Below are positions 1 to 9,035 of a stretch of DNA of 64,000 bases, piece by piece. A model generated the notes under the pieces. That model was not told where the DNA came from. It worked only from the letters and a program-made list of their open reading frames with translations, and searched no databases. Position numbers and translations under genes: made by a program. The stretch is taken from positions 1 to 64,000 of the forward strand of contig NCHD01000017.1 of NCBI GenBank assembly GCA_002257045.1. Direction: 5' to 3'. How positions within the stretch are numbered: the stretch's first letter is position 1; the number at the start of each line of letters is the position of its first letter. The stretch comes from Hydrogenophilales bacterium 16-61-112 (lineage in GTDB: Bacteria > Pseudomonadota > Gammaproteobacteria > Burkholderiales > Thiobacillaceae).

Positions 1-156
1 CCGCTGTTCTGGATCGACGAGCGCCACACCAGCACGGCGGCCGAATCCGAACTCCATGCCCGCGGCATCCACGGCAAAAAAAACAAGGCATTGGTTGACG
101 CTGTTGCCGCCCAACTCATTCTGCAAGGTTTTTTTGATGCCCGACTCATTGCCTGA
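1..156 (+). CDS. ruvX: RuvX/YqgF Holliday-junction resolvase-like protein, 3' end
   Basis: Only the last 51 codons are in the window; the gene enters from the left edge in frame 1. The fragment carries the family's DER motif (fragment residues 6-8) followed by a Thr/Ala/Glu-rich helix, and the C-terminal VDAVAAQLILQ segment with the conserved acidic residue. RuvX/YqgF is an RNase H-fold nuclease linked to pre-16S rRNA processing and Holliday-junction resolution. Its stop overlaps the pyrR start by about 20 bp, so the two are probably co-transcribed, an arrangement common in beta- and gammaproteobacteria. Confidence 0.85.
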   Translation, partial: PLFWIDERHTSTAAESELHARGIHGKKNKALVDAVAAQLILQGFFDARLIA

Positions 157-631
157 CGCCCACACGCTCATTACCCAACTTGCCGATGCTATCGCGCCGA
201 CGCTCACGCCCGAAACCTACATCGTCGGCATCCATACCGGTGGCGTGTGGGTGGCCGAATGCCTGCATGCGCTGCTGAAAAGCGCCCAGCCGCTGGGCAC
301 CCTCGACATTTCGTTTTATCGCGACGATTTTTCGCGCATCGGCCTGCACCCGCAGGTCAAGCCATCCAATCTGCCCTTCGATCTGGAAGGCCGCGATATC
401 CTGCTGGTGGACGACGTGCTGCACAGCGGCCGCACAGTACGCGCTGCAATGAACGAATTATTTGACTACGGCCGCCCGGCGACCATCCGGCTGGCGGTGC
501 TGATCGATCGCGGCGACCATGAGCTGCCGATCCGCCCGGATTTCGTCGGCCTCACGCTCAACGTGCCCAAACACCAGAACATCAACCTTTCCCGCCTCGA
601 CGACGGCCACCTCACGCTCTCACTTGCATGA
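137..631 (+). CDS. pyrR: PyrR bifunctional pyrimidine regulator / uracil phosphoribosyltransferase
   Basis: A phosphoribosyltransferase-fold protein of 164 residues. The PRPP-binding loop is clear near residues 88-103, with two adjacent Asp followed by a Ser-Gly-Arg-Thr turn. Family members convert uracil and PRPP to UMP, and in Gram-positives they also bind pyr mRNA. I took the ATG at 137 because it gives the family's usual length; a longer frame back to 56 would run deep inside ruvX. The stop overlaps the pyrB start in an ATGA, so this is the first pyr gene of a ruvX-pyrR-pyrB-pyrC' operon. I see no obvious attenuator in the visible leader. Confidence 0.9.
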   Translation: MPDSLPDAHTLITQLADAIAPTLTPETYIVGIHTGGVWVAECLHALLKSAQPLGTLDISFYRDDFSRIGLHPQVKPSNLPFDLEGRDILLVDDVLHSGRTVRAAMNELFDYGRPATIRLAVLIDRGDHELPIRPDFVGLTLNVPKHQNINLSRLDDGHLTLSLA

Positions 632-1572
632 ACCCACAACTCACAGAAGACGGCAAACTGCATCACCTCCTCACCCTCGATGGCCTGCCCCGCGCCATCC
701 TGACGCAAATCCTGGACACAGCCGAATCCTTCATGGACGTCGGCGAGCGCGAAGTCAAAAAAGTCCCGCTGCTGCGGGGCAAAAGTATTTTCAACCTGTT
801 CTTCGAGCCGTCGACGCGCACCCGTACCACGTTTGAAATCGCCGCCAAGCGCCTATCAGCCGATGTGGTCAACCTCAATATTTCCACCTCCAGCCAAAGC
901 AAGGGCGAAGCGATCCTCGACACCGTCGACAACCTGTCCGCGATGCACGCCGACATGTTCATCGTGCGCCACAGCCAGTCGGGGGCGGCGCACTTCATCG
1001 CGCGCCACGTGGCGCCGCACATTTCGGTGGTCAACGCCGGCGACGGCCGCCACGCGCACCCGACACAGGGTCTGCTCGACATGTTCACCATCCGCCGCTA
1101 CAAGGGCGCGTTCCACAACTTGCGCGTGGCCATCGTCGGCGACGTGCTGCACTCGCGCGTCGCCCGCTCGCAGATCCACGCGCTGACCACGCTGGGTGTG
1201 CCCGAGGTGCGCGTGATCGGCCCCAAGACCCTGCTGCCGGTCGGCATCGAGCAAATGGGCGTCAAGGTTTTCCACACCATGGAAGCCGGCCTCAAGGGTT
1301 GCGATGTCGTCATCATGCTGCGCCTGCAAAACGAACGCATGAAGAGCGCGCGACTGCCCTCCGCGCAGGAGTATTTCAAGTTTTTCGGCCTCACGTCGGA
1401 AAAACTCGCGCTCGCCAAGCCGGATGCCATCGTGATGCACCCCGGACCGATGAATCGCGGTGTCGAAATCGATTCTGCCGTCGCCGATGGCCCGCAATCG
1501 GTGATCCTGCCGCAGGTGACGTATGGCATCGCGGTGCGGATGGCAGTCATGGCTTTGCTCGCAGGTAACTGA
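628..1572 (+). CDS. pyrB: Aspartate carbamoyltransferase catalytic chain
   Basis: Catalyses carbamoyl phosphate + L-aspartate to N-carbamoyl-L-aspartate in de novo pyrimidine synthesis. The 314 residues show the carbamoyl-phosphate signature [10 protein letters not shown] at 58-67, HPTQ at 144-147, an LRLQNERM substrate loop near 231 and HPGPMNRG near 271. It lies 4 bp inside pyrR and four bases before the next start codon. No pyrI regulatory chain is nearby. Together with the following dead dihydroorotase homologue this predicts the Pseudomonas-type dodecameric ATCase made of PyrB and PyrC'. Confidence 0.96.
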   Translation: MNPQLTEDGKLHHLLTLDGLPRAILTQILDTAESFMDVGEREVKKVPLLRGKSIFNLFFEPSTRTRTTFEIAAKRLSADVVNLNISTSSQSKGEAILDTVDNLSAMHADMFIVRHSQSGAAHFIARHVAPHISVVNAGDGRHAHPTQGLLDMFTIRRYKGAFHNLRVAIVGDVLHSRVARSQIHALTTLGVPEVRVIGPKTLLPVGIEQMGVKVFHTMEAGLKGCDVVIMLRLQNERMKSARLPSAQEYFKFFGLTSEKLALAKPDAIVMHPGPMNRGVEIDSAVADGPQSVILPQVTYGIAVRMAVMALLAGN

Positions 1573-1576
1573 ACGC

Positions 1577-2857
1577 ATGAAAATCCATATCCAGAACGGC
1601 CGCGTGATCGACCCGATGAATGCGCGTGACGACGTCACCGACCTCTTCATCGCCGCCGGAAAAATTGTCGCCATCGGCCAGCCGCCTGCCGATTTCCACG
1701 CCAACCGCACGATCGACGCCAGCGGCCTGATCGTCTGCCCCGGACTCATCGACCTCTCGGTACGGCTGCGCGAACCCGGCTATGAATACCGCGCCACGCT
1801 CGAATCGGAAATGCTCGCCGCAGCGGCAGGCGGCGTGACCTCGCTGGCCTGTCCGCCTGATACCGACCCGCCGCTGGACGAGCCTGGCCTGGTCGAAATG
1901 CTGAAATTCCGCGCCCGCAACCTGCCCGGGCCGCGCGTCTATCCGCTCGGCGCGCTGACGCAAAAGCTCGACGGCAAACAGATCACCGAAATGGCCGAAT
2001 TGACGGAAGCTGGCTGCCGCGCCTTTACCCAGGCCGACGCCCCGATCGCTGATACCCACGTGCTGTTGCGCGCAATGGAATACGCCGCAAGTTTTGGTTT
2101 CAGCCTGTGGCTGCGGCCGCAGGACATGTCGCTGGCGCAGGATGGCGTGGCCCACGATGGCGCCGTCGCCACGCGCCTCGGTTTGCCCGGCATTCCCGCG
2201 CTGGCCGAAACGGTGGCGCTGGCCACCATTCTGCAACTGGCGCGCGAGACCGGCGCCCGCGTTCACCTGATGCGCCTGTCCACCCGCGACGGCATTGCGA
2301 TGGTGCGCGCGGCCAAGGCGCAAGGACTGGCGGTCAGCTGCGATGTTGCCGCCACCCACGTCCACCTGTCGGAAAACGACCTCGTTGGCTTCGATTCCAA
2401 TCTGCATTTATGCCCGCCCCTGCGCGGCCTGCGCGACCGCGACGCCATCCGCGAGGCGCTGCGCGATGGCTCCATCGATGCTCTCTGTTCGGACCACACG
2501 CCGGTCGATGAAGACGAAAAGCAGGTTCCCTTCGGCGAGTCCGCGCCCGGCGCATCCGGTGTCGAACTGTTGCTGCCGCTGACCTTGAAATGGGCGCGCG
2601 AAATGGGCGTGCCGCTGGCCCGGGCGCTGGATCTGATTTCATGGAAACCGGCCCAGATCCTCGGCGTGCCGGGCGGGCATCTGTCGGTCGGCAGCAGTGC
2701 GGATATCTGCGTGTTCGACGAGCATGCCGACTGGGTGGTCACGTCCCGCTCGCTGTTCAGCCAGAGCACCAACACGCCCTTCCTCAATCATCCGATGCAG
2801 GGCCGGGTGCGCTACACCTTGATCGACGGCCATATCGACTTTGAGTCGGGCCTTTGA
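1577..2857 (+). CDS. pyrC': Dihydroorotase-like protein PyrC', non-catalytic ATCase partner
   Basis: An amidohydrolase-fold protein of 426 residues that aligns with class I dihydroorotases along its whole length. The metal site is degraded: the usual HxH of the DxHxH motif is replaced by Ser-Val-Arg (DLSVRLREPG near residues 58-67), other metal His positions read LRPQD and HLMRLS, and only the DHTP Asp region near 311 remains. In pseudomonads such PyrC' (PyrX) chains have no dihydroorotase activity but are needed to assemble PyrB. I therefore call it structural; a catalytic pyrC should lie elsewhere. The ATG at 1577 follows pyrB by 4 nt; a frame open from 1523 only overlaps pyrB. Confidence 0.9.
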   Translation: MKIHIQNGRVIDPMNARDDVTDLFIAAGKIVAIGQPPADFHANRTIDASGLIVCPGLIDLSVRLREPGYEYRATLESEMLAAAAGGVTSLACPPDTDPPLDEPGLVEMLKFRARNLPGPRVYPLGALTQKLDGKQITEMAELTEAGCRAFTQADAPIADTHVLLRAMEYAASFGFSLWLRPQDMSLAQDGVAHDGAVATRLGLPGIPALAETVALATILQLARETGARVHLMRLSTRDGIAMVRAAKAQGLAVSCDVAATHVHLSENDLVGFDSNLHLCPPLRGLRDRDAIREALRDGSIDALCSDHTPVDEDEKQVPFGESAPGASGVELLLPLTLKWAREMGVPLARALDLISWKPAQILGVPGGHLSVGSSADICVFDEHADWVVTSRSLFSQSTNTPFLNHPMQGRVRYTLIDGHIDFESGL

Positions 2858-2895
2858 TCGATCCCGCGCCATTCATGGCGGGTAGGTTTCCCGCC

Positions 2896-4416
2896 ATGCG
2901 CTATTCGTCCTGCTGGATGTTGCTTGCCAGCCTGCTTGCCGGCGCGCTCGCCATCGGCGGCTTTGCCCCGTTCAATTTCTGGCCGCTGCCATTGCTGAGC
3001 CTGGCCGTTCTGTTTGCCCTGCTGCTGCGCACGTCGTCGCGGCGCGCCGGATTCCGTATCGGGTTTGCCTGGGGACTGGGGTTTTTTCTCACCGGCGTCA
3101 GCTGGATTTACATCAGCCTGTCGGTCTACGGCGGCATGTCGATGGGACTGGCAGGGCTCGCCACGCTGATGTTTTGCAGCTTGATGGCGCTGCTTCCGGC
3201 GCTCGTCGGCGCGCTTTCAGCGCCTGCTTCGGGCGCTGAAAGCGCGCCGGCTTTTGCGACCCTTCGGCTGCTGCTCGGACTCCCGCTGTTGTGGGGCCTG
3301 TCGGAATGGGTACGGGGCTGGATATTCACCGGCTTTCCCTGGCTCAGCCTGGGCTATTCGCAAGTGCCGGCCAGCCCGCTGGCCGGCTATGCGCCAGTGC
3401 TCGGCGTCTATGGCGTGTCGTTTGTCATGGCCCTGATCGCAGCCCTGCTGGCGTGGGGCCTTGCTCCGCGTCGGCAGCCTGCGCTGCGCGCCTGGGCCCT
3501 GGTTGCCGTGCTGGTGCTGACCATCGCGGGCCAGGCCTTGCGCAGTGTCGTCTGGACCACGCCGCTGGGCGCACCGACCACAGTCGCGCTGCTGCAAGGC
3601 AATGTCCCGCAAAACCTGAAATGGCAACCCGGCAAAACGCGCGCCACGCTGGACAGTTACGCGCGCCTGGCCGCCGCTTCGCCCGCGCAGCTCATCGTCC
3701 TGCCCGAAACCGCCCTGCCGTTGTTCGAATCGGCGTTGCCCGACGCGGATCGCGCCCGGCTGGCCACGATAGGCCGCCAAAATGGCGGCGACCTGCTCGC
3801 CGGCCTGCCGACCGGGTCACTCGATGGCGCGTATTACAACAGTGTCATCAGCCTCGGCAGCGCGCCCAGCCAGCGTTATCACAAGACGCATCTGGTGCCG
3901 TTCGGCGAATACATTCCGCTGAAAGCCGTATGGGGCTGGGTGATCACGGTGCTGCACATTCCGCTGTCCGACTTTGCGCGCGGCGCCCCTGACCAGCGCC
4001 CGCTTGCCGTAGGCGGCCAGCAGGTGGCCGTCAATATCTGTTACGAAGACGCGTTTGGCGAGGAAATCATCCGCCAACTGCCCGCTGCAACCGTACTGGT
4101 CAACGTCAGCAATCTGGCCTGGTTCGGCGACTCGCTCGCACCATGGCAGCATGCGCAGATGTCGCAAATGCGCGCGCTGGAAACCGGCCGCATGATGCTG
4201 CGCGCCACCAACACCGGGCTCACCGCCATCATCGACACCCGGGGGCGGTTGCTGGCCAGTTTGCCGCCCTTCACCCAGGGCAGCCTCGGCGGGACAATCC
4301 AGGGTTATGCCGGCAGCACGCCCTATGCGCGCTGGGGCAACGCAGCCGTGCTGGGGGTATGGGGCGTGCTTGCGACAGGGCTTGGGCTGCTCGCCTGCTT
4401 CAAGCCACGGCCTTGA
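2896..4416 (+). CDS. lnt: Apolipoprotein N-acyltransferase
   Basis: Adds the third acyl chain to lipoproteins at the periplasmic face of the inner membrane. About 506 residues: several N-terminal membrane helices, then a nitrilase domain with the catalytic triad visible as Glu in LPETALPLF, Lys in YHKTHLVPFGEY and Cys in NICYEDAFGE. I prefer the ATG at 2896, which starts directly before the first hydrophobic helix; a TTG at 2854 and an ATG at 2875 are also in frame. In many proteobacteria lnt follows corC and ybeY, so its place after pyrC' is less usual. Its 3' end overlaps the opposite-strand GGDEF gene by 17 bp. A perfect palindrome sits inside its coding region (3207-3249). Confidence 0.93.
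   Translation: MRYSSCWMLLASLLAGALAIGGFAPFNFWPLPLLSLAVLFALLLRTSSRRAGFRIGFAWGLGFFLTGVSWIYISLSVYGGMSMGLAGLATLMFCSLMALLPALVGALSAPASGAESAPAFATLRLLLGLPLLWGLSEWVRGWIFTGFPWLSLGYSQVPASPLAGYAPVLGVYGVSFVMALIAALLAWGLAPRRQPALRAWALVAVLVLTIAGQALRSVVWTTPLGAPTTVALLQGNVPQNLKWQPGKTRATLDSYARLAAASPAQLIVLPETALPLFESALPDADRARLATIGRQNGGDLLAGLPTGSLDGAYYNSVISLGSAPSQRYHKTHLVPFGEYIPLKAVWGWVITVLHIPLSDFARGAPDQRPLAVGGQQVAVNICYEDAFGEEIIRQLPAATVLVNVSNLAWFGDSLAPWQHAQMSQMRALETGRMMLRATNTGLTAIIDTRGRLLASLPPFTQGSLGGTIQGYAGSTPYARWGNAAVLGVWGVLATGLGLLACFKPRP
3207..3249. repeat. Perfect 18-bp-arm palindrome inside lnt
   Basis: Arms 3207-3224 and 3232-3249 are exact reverse complements around a 7-nt loop (TGCTTCG). The core arm reads GCGCGCTTTCAGCGCC. 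The palindrome is in frame and encodes a small-residue segment rich in Ala, Ser and Gly between membrane helices, so lnt tolerates it. It resembles a REP-type or hairpin insertion more than normal coding sequence. I see no second copy in the window. Confidence 0.7.
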
Positions 4417-5842
4417 TTCGCGTCACGTTGCGGCCGCCGCGCTTGGCTTCCAGCAAGGCAGCATCCGCCCGCGCCAGCGCCTCGTTTTCTTCCTTGTCGT
4501 CGCGGCTATATTCCGACAGCCCGCCACTCCAGGACAGCCGCTGCGTCACGCCCTTGATCAGCTCAACGTTTTCCGGCATTTTGGCGCGCAGCCGCTCGGC
4601 CAGTTCCTGCGCGCGTTCCAGCGGCGTAAAGGGAAACAGCACGCAAAACTCGTCGCCGCCCAGGCGCGCAATGAAATCGCTGTTGCGCAGGGTCGCTTTC
4701 AGCGCCTCGCCGAACTTGATAATCAGCTGATCGCCTGCTTCGTGGCCGAAGGTGTCGTTGACCTGCTTGAAGTTATCGATGTCCATGATCAGCAAACTGT
4801 GCGACCAGCCCTCTTTCATGCTGGCGAACAGCTCTTTCTGCTTCTCGTCGAAACTGCGCCGGTTGTGGACTTGCGACAGGTGGTCGAGGCGCGCCTGCGA
4901 ACTCACTTCCTTCTGCTTGCCGAGCATGATCTTGCCGATTTTCAGCATGGTTTCGATCGGCGAGGAAAACTCCTCCAGCGTGACCGGGTAATCCGCGCGC
5001 AGCCGCTGTTGGCGTAAATCATTGGTGAAGCGAACCATCATGCGCAGACTGTCGCCGACCCGGTTGCGAATCGTCAGCGTGAACGCCATCACCATCACCG
5101 CGATCAGCAGGCTGGCCAACAGCCAACCCAGAAAATAGGGGGCCAGCCGTTCAATCAACGGCTTTTCGTAGCGCCACACGGCAATCGTCCACGGCGTGCC
5201 GTCCAGGGCGATCCAGTTGGGCGCATTGCGTGACTTGATGGCCTGATTGCCGCGCCGCATCAATACGCTGACCGCGCCTTCGCCCTGCTTTTGCTGCAGT
5301 TCGGCGTAGGCGGCAGCATCCGGTAACGGCAGGGTATCGAACAGCGCCTGCAGTTGCGGCATGCTTTGCTCGACAATAACGACCCCCAGGCGCTGGCCTG
5401 CGGCGTTCTTCACCGGGTGCGAAATCGACAGGCTGAAACTGGCAGATGCGCTTTCGCCACCGCGTCCGGCACTGACGATCAGGCGCCGCGTGTCACCCGG
5501 CAAAAACCCCGGCAAAAGCTGGTTCTGCCCTGCGGTGACGAACAGCACAGTCGCATCCTGGTTCAAGGCATGCAGATTGGCCGCCTGCGCCTGGCACACG
5601 TCCGGCGCCGCCGTGGCAAAACACTCCAGGGTTTGCGGATGGTTGGCAATCCAGGCCGCGCTGCGCTGCATTGCCGCAGCGAGAAATTCGATTTGCGTGG
5701 CCATGACCGGCGTATCGATCTCTTCCGCCACCGTCTGTGCCTGCGGCCGCGACAGGTAAATCGCAGCCGTAACCAGCCCTGTCAGCAGCACGAGTGCCGA
5801 GATCAGGGTGAGGCCAAACCGCAATATGGACGAAGAGGGCAT
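4400..5842 (-). CDS. Membrane-bound diguanylate cyclase (sensor domain + GGDEF)
   Basis: Predicted to make cyclic di-GMP from two GTP in response to a periplasmic signal. The 480-residue protein has a membrane helix at about 10-30, a periplasmic region of the Cache type up to about 245, a second helix near 245-270, and a C-terminal GGDEF domain. The active-site motif GGDEF is intact at 395-399 and is preceded by an RxxD inhibitory site (RNSD) at the correct five-residue spacing, so product inhibition is likely. No EAL domain. I chose the ATG at 5842 because the longer frame to 5965 adds non-membrane sequence without support. Confidence 0.88.
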   Translation of the reverse strand: MPSSSILRFGLTLISALVLLTGLVTAAIYLSRPQAQTVAEEIDTPVMATQIEFLAAAMQRSAAWIANHPQTLECFATAAPDVCQAQAANLHALNQDATVLFVTAGQNQLLPGFLPGDTRRLIVSAGRGGESASASFSLSISHPVKNAAGQRLGVVIVEQSMPQLQALFDTLPLPDAAAYAELQQKQGEGAVSVLMRRGNQAIKSRNAPNWIALDGTPWTIAVWRYEKPLIERLAPYFLGWLLASLLIAVMVMAFTLTIRNRVGDSLRMMVRFTNDLRQQRLRADYPVTLEEFSSPIETMLKIGKIMLGKQKEVSSQARLDHLSQVHNRRSFDEKQKELFASMKEGWSHSLLIMDIDNFKQVNDTFGHEAGDQLIIKFGEALKATLRNSDFIARLGGDEFCVLFPFTPLERAQELAERLRAKMPENVELIKGVTQRLSWSGGLSEYSRDDKEENEALARADAALLEAKRGGRNVTRIKAVA

Positions 5843-5959
5843 AGGGTGTTTAAGCCAGCAAGCTCCAAACTCAGGAATTATTCTTCCGCGTAACTCAGGC
5901 ATGCCGGGTGCGGAATACCTCTGAGTCCTGAGTACAGCAAATTCCATGCCCCAATATGA

Positions 5960-5991
5960 ACACACCCGGCAGGCAGGCCTGTCGGGTGTGT
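5960..5991 (-). terminator. Hairpin downstream of dut
   Basis: Arms 5960-5973 and 5978-5991 form a 14-bp stem with one G-T pair and a 4-nt loop, 29 nt beyond the dut stop codon. The T-tract on the minus strand is weak, so it may be a terminator or only a 3' stabilising hairpin between dut and the diguanylate cyclase gene. Confidence 0.45.
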
Positions 5992-6019
5992 CGGGGGTGC
6001 GATGTAAAAAATTCCGACT

Positions 6020-6466
6020 TTATTGACGGCCTGTACTGCCGAACCCGCTTTCACCGCGCTGGCTGGCTGAAAACGCCTCCACCAGATTGAACTTGGCCTG
6101 CACGACCGGCACGATGACCAATTGCGCCAGCCGCTCCAGCGGCGCCAGCTCGAACGCTTGCTGGCTTCGATTCCAGGCCGACACCATCAGCTGCCCCTGA
6201 TAATCCGAATCGATCAGCCCCACCAGATTGCCCAGCACGATGCCGTGTTTATGGCCCAGGCCCGAGCGTGGCAGGATCAGCGCAGCGTAGCCGGGATCGG
6301 CCAGATGAATGGCCATGCCGGTGGGAATCAGCCGGGTTTCGCCCGGCGCTAGTACGATTGAACTATCGATACACGCGCGCAAATCGAGACCGGCCGAGCC
6401 TGCGGTTGCGTATTGCGGCAGCAAGTCACGCAGCCGGGTGTCGAGAATCATCACATCCATCTTCAT
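6020..6466 (-). CDS. dut: dUTP diphosphatase
   Basis: Hydrolyses dUTP to dUMP and diphosphate, keeping uracil out of DNA and supplying dTMP synthesis. All five trimeric dUTPase motifs are present in 148 residues: [39 protein letters not shown] and the C-terminal [11 protein letters not shown] arm that closes over the nucleotide. It starts 16 nt after coaBC on the same strand; coaBC-dut is a common proteobacterial pair. Confidence 0.97.
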   Translation of the reverse strand: MKMDVMILDTRLRDLLPQYATAGSAGLDLRACIDSSIVLAPGETRLIPTGMAIHLADPGYAALILPRSGLGHKHGIVLGNLVGLIDSDYQGQLMVSAWNRSQQAFELAPLERLAQLVIVPVVQAKFNLVEAFSASQRGESGFGSTGRQ

Positions 6467-6482
6467 GTTCGTCGGTTTCTCA

Positions 6483-7661
6483 TCAGTTCAACAGCGTCAA
6501 TACGTGGTGAATCACGGCACGTGCCTGGGTCAGCTTGTCGGCCCGGGGCAACGGATGCCGGCCCAGGGCATCGAACAGCACCAGCTCGGCGGTGTCCTGC
6601 CCCAGCGTGTCCTGCGCCAGGTTGCCGACCAGCAGGGGCAGGTTTTTGCGCAGGCGCTTGGCTTCGGCATAGTCGTCCAGCCGCTCGGTTTCGGCGGCGA
6701 AGCCGACACAAAACGGCGCATCGGGCAAGGCCGCCACTTCAGCCAGGATGTCGGGGCTGGCGATCAATTGCAGGGTCAGCGGGGCGGCACTCTTCTTGAT
6801 TTTTTGCGTGGCGGCGGCATCCACCCGGTAATCGGCCACCGCCGCCACCGCAATGAACACATTGCACGGCAATTCGGCCAACACCGCCGCACGCATCTCG
6901 GCGGCACTTTGCACGTCGATGCGACGCACTCCGGCGGGCGGCGCAAGACACGTCGGCCCCGAGACCAGACAGACCGCAGCGCCGGCCTCGGCCGCCGCCT
7001 GCGCCACCGCGTAGCCCATCTTGCCGGAGCTGCGGTTGGTCAGCCCGCGCACCGGGTCGATCGCCTCGAACGTCGGGCCAGCGGTGATCAGGACGCGCTT
7101 GCCCACCAGCGGCCCGGATGCCAGCAAAGCGCCCAACGCCAAGGCAATCTCGCTGGCTTCCAGCATGCGGCCCAGGCCGATTTCGCCACAGGCCTGCTCG
7201 CCCGTAGCCGGGCCCAGCACGTTCACGTCGTCTGCGTGAAGTTGTTCGAGATTGCGCTGGGTGGCCGCAGCCGCCCACATTTCACGGTTCAACGCCGGCG
7301 CTACCGCGAGTGGGCAGGTACGCGCCAGGCACAGCGTGGTAAGCAGATCGTCTGCCCGCCCGTGGGCGAGCCTGGCCAGAAAGTCGGCGGAAGCCGGAGC
7401 AACCAGCAACAGGTCGGCAGTCCGCGACAGGTGGATATGTTCCATGCCGTCGCCGCTGGCGGCCTCCCACAACGAGGTCAGCACCGGCTGGCCGGACAGG
7501 GCCTGGAAGGTCAGCGGCGTCACGAACTGCTGCGCCGCCGCAGTCATCACCACCCGTACCTCCGCCCCCGCCTTGACCAGCAGGCGGCATAACTCGGCCG
7601 CCTTGTAGGCAGCAATTCCGCCGGTCACGCCCAAAATGATTTTTTTATGTGTCAATGACAC
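6483..7661 (-). CDS. coaBC: Bifunctional phosphopantothenoylcysteine decarboxylase / synthetase
   Basis: Carries two successive coenzyme A steps: ligation of cysteine to 4'-phosphopantothenate (CoaB) and decarboxylation to 4'-phosphopantetheine (CoaC). The N-terminal flavoprotein half begins [14 protein letters not shown], has the [13 protein letters not shown] segment and the Cys-containing [13 protein letters not shown] loop; the CoaB half begins near [15 protein letters not shown]. No ATG fits the start. A GTG at 7661 with an AGGGA upstream gives 392 residues, the normal length, whereas the longer frame to 7757 would overlap the divergent radC. Confidence 0.93.
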   Translation of the reverse strand: MSLTHKKIILGVTGGIAAYKAAELCRLLVKAGAEVRVVMTAAAQQFVTPLTFQALSGQPVLTSLWEAASGDGMEHIHLSRTADLLLVAPASADFLARLAHGRADDLLTTLCLARTCPLAVAPALNREMWAAAATQRNLEQLHADDVNVLGPATGEQACGEIGLGRMLEASEIALALGALLASGPLVGKRVLITAGPTFEAIDPVRGLTNRSSGKMGYAVAQAAAEAGAAVCLVSGPTCLAPPAGVRRIDVQSAAEMRAAVLAELPCNVFIAVAAVADYRVDAAATQKIKKSAAPLTLQLIASPDILAEVAALPDAPFCVGFAAETERLDDYAEAKRLRKNLPLLVGNLAQDTLGQDTAELVLFDALGRHPLPRADKLTQARAVIHHVLTLLN

Positions 7662-7720
7662 GATTTCGTTTCCCTGCGCACGTTTCCATGACAATGCCGA
7701 TATTCTAACAGGGGGGAAAT

Positions 7721-8395
7721 ATGGCGATTTGCGACTGGCCTCTGGACGCGCGTCCACGCGAGAAACTTCTGAAACAAGGCGCTGCGGCGCTCACGGACGC
7801 GGAACTGGTGGCGGTCTTTCTGCGTACCGGCGTGGTTGGTAAAAGCGCCGTCGACCTGGGACGCGAACTGATCGAACGCTTTGGCGGCCTGGGTGGCCTG
7901 TGCCGCGCCGACAAACAGTCGGCCTGTATGGCGCCCGGCGTGGGCGAGGCCAAATACGCCCTGTTGCAGGCCGTCATGGAAATGGCACGCCGCACACTGG
8001 CGGAAGACATGCAGAAAGGCGACGCGCTGGAGTCGCCGCACGCCGTGCGCGATTACCTGCGGCTGATTCTGCGGGGCAAGGAATACGAGGTGTTCTGCTG
8101 CGTCTTCCTCGACGCGCAAAACCGGGTGATCGCTGTCGAAGAACTGTTTCGCGGCACGCTGACGCAGACCAGCGTCTATCCGCGCGAAATCATCAAGCGA
8201 GCGCTGGCGCTCAACGCGGCTGCATTGATCTTGGCGCACAACCATCCCAGCGGCGTGGCCGAACCCAGCCAGGCCGATCGCGTCCTCACCCGAAAACTGG
8301 CGGAAGCACTGGCCCTGGTGGACGTCCGCGTGCTGGACCACTTCATCGTCGCTGGCGCGTCATCACTGTCGTTCATGGAGTCCGGACACCTTTGA
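7721..8395 (+). CDS. radC: RadC family (UPF0758) JAMM-domain protein
   Basis: A 224-residue protein with an N-terminal helix-hairpin-helix-like region ([14 protein letters not shown] near 70-83) and a C-terminal JAMM/MPN+ metal site: HNHPSG with His173 and His175 and Asp186 in EPSQAD. The name comes from an E. coli allele and the molecular role is unsettled; a DNA-repair or nuclease function is only suggested. The gene is divergent from coaBC and stands upstream of rpmB-rpmG, a common neighbourhood. Confidence 0.93.
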   Translation: MAICDWPLDARPREKLLKQGAAALTDAELVAVFLRTGVVGKSAVDLGRELIERFGGLGGLCRADKQSACMAPGVGEAKYALLQAVMEMARRTLAEDMQKGDALESPHAVRDYLRLILRGKEYEVFCCVFLDAQNRVIAVEELFRGTLTQTSVYPREIIKRALALNAAALILAHNHPSGVAEPSQADRVLTRKLAEALALVDVRVLDHFIVAGASSLSFMESGHL

Positions 8396-8408
8396 ACACA
8401 CTCCGGAC

Positions 8409-8438
8409 TTGCCTCATTCTTGCAGGCTATGGTATAAA
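8409..8438 (+). promoter_or_regulatory. Candidate sigma70 promoter for rpmB-rpmG
   Basis: TTGCCT at 8409-8414 and TATAAA at 8433-8438 are separated by 18 nt, and TGG directly before the -10 makes it an extended -10. The leader to the rpmB start is about 60 nt. Located in the only substantial gap upstream of the ribosomal protein genes. Confidence 0.6.
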
Positions 8439-8506
8439 TCGCGGTTCTCGGGTTGGCCGCTACTGGCTGATCCCAACCAGTTAACCCTCAATTTTGGAGC
8501 AGCATC

Positions 8507-8743
8507 ATGGCTCGCGTATGTGTCGTAACGGGCAAGAAGCCCATGGTTGGAAACAACGTTTCCCACGCCAACAATAGAACCAAGCGTCGTTTCCTGCCGA
8601 ACCTGCAGCAACACCGGTTCTGGGTCGAGGCTGAAAATCGCTGGATTCGCCTGCGTCTGTCTACTGCTGCATTGCGCACCATCGACAAGAACGGCATTGA
8701 ATCTGTCCTGGCTGACCTGCGCGCCAACGGCGTTTCGGTCTAA
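8507..8743 (+). CDS. rpmB: 50S ribosomal protein L28
   Basis: A basic 78-residue protein beginning [29 protein letters not shown], typical of proteobacterial L28 in length and N-terminus. A GGAG ribosome-binding site lies about 10 nt before the ATG. It forms the standard rpmB-rpmG operon: the L33 Shine-Dalgarno overlaps the L28 stop codon. Confidence 0.98.
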   Translation: MARVCVVTGKKPMVGNNVSHANNRTKRRFLPNLQQHRFWVEAENRWIRLRLSTAALRTIDKNGIESVLADLRANGVSV

Positions 8744-8754
8744 GGAGGTCCACC

Positions 8755-8922
8755 ATGGCTAAAGGCGGACGCGAAAAAATCAAGCTGGAGTCCACTGCGG
8801 GCACTGGCCATTTCTACACCACGACCAAAAACAAGAAAACCATGCCGGAAAAAATGGAGATCAGCAAATTCGATCCCAAAGCCCGCAAGCATGTGATGTA
8901 CAAGGAAACCAAGCTTAAATAA
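8755..8922 (+). CDS. rpmG: 50S ribosomal protein L33
   Basis: A 55-residue basic protein (starts [20 protein letters not shown], ends YKETKLK). It is preceded by a strong TAAGGAGGT at 8741-8749, which includes the rpmB stop codon, so the two are translationally linked. No CxxC zinc pairs are seen; this is the zinc-independent form. A perfect terminator follows 11 nt after the stop. Confidence 0.98.
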   Translation: MAKGGREKIKLESTAGTGHFYTTTKNKKTMPEKMEISKFDPKARKHVMYKETKLK

Positions 8923-8933
8923 GCTGGTTTCCA

Positions 8934-8973
8934 GCCAAAAGAAAACCCGCCGGTTGGCGGGTTTTCTTTTGGC
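8934..8973. terminator. Perfect 18-bp intrinsic terminator after rpmG
   Basis: Arms 8934-8951 and 8956-8973 are exact reverse complements around a GGTT loop. The A-rich 5' side and T-rich 3' side lie within the stem, so the structure can terminate on either strand, although a desaturase-side hairpin is also present just beyond it. Confidence 0.92.
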
Positions 8974-9005
8974 TTCACTGCGCGGAAAAATTCGCTGCGG
9001 TGAAG

Positions 9006-9030
9006 AAAGGCTGCCCTCGGGCAGGCCTTT
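9006..9030 (-). terminator. Hairpin after the desaturase gene
   Basis: On the minus strand a GC-rich stem (GGCCTGCCC / GGGCAGCC with a one-base bulge, GAG loop) is followed by TTTCTT immediately after the desaturase stop. It probably ends the minus-strand lipid cluster. Confidence 0.6.
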
Positions 9031-9035
9031 CCAGA

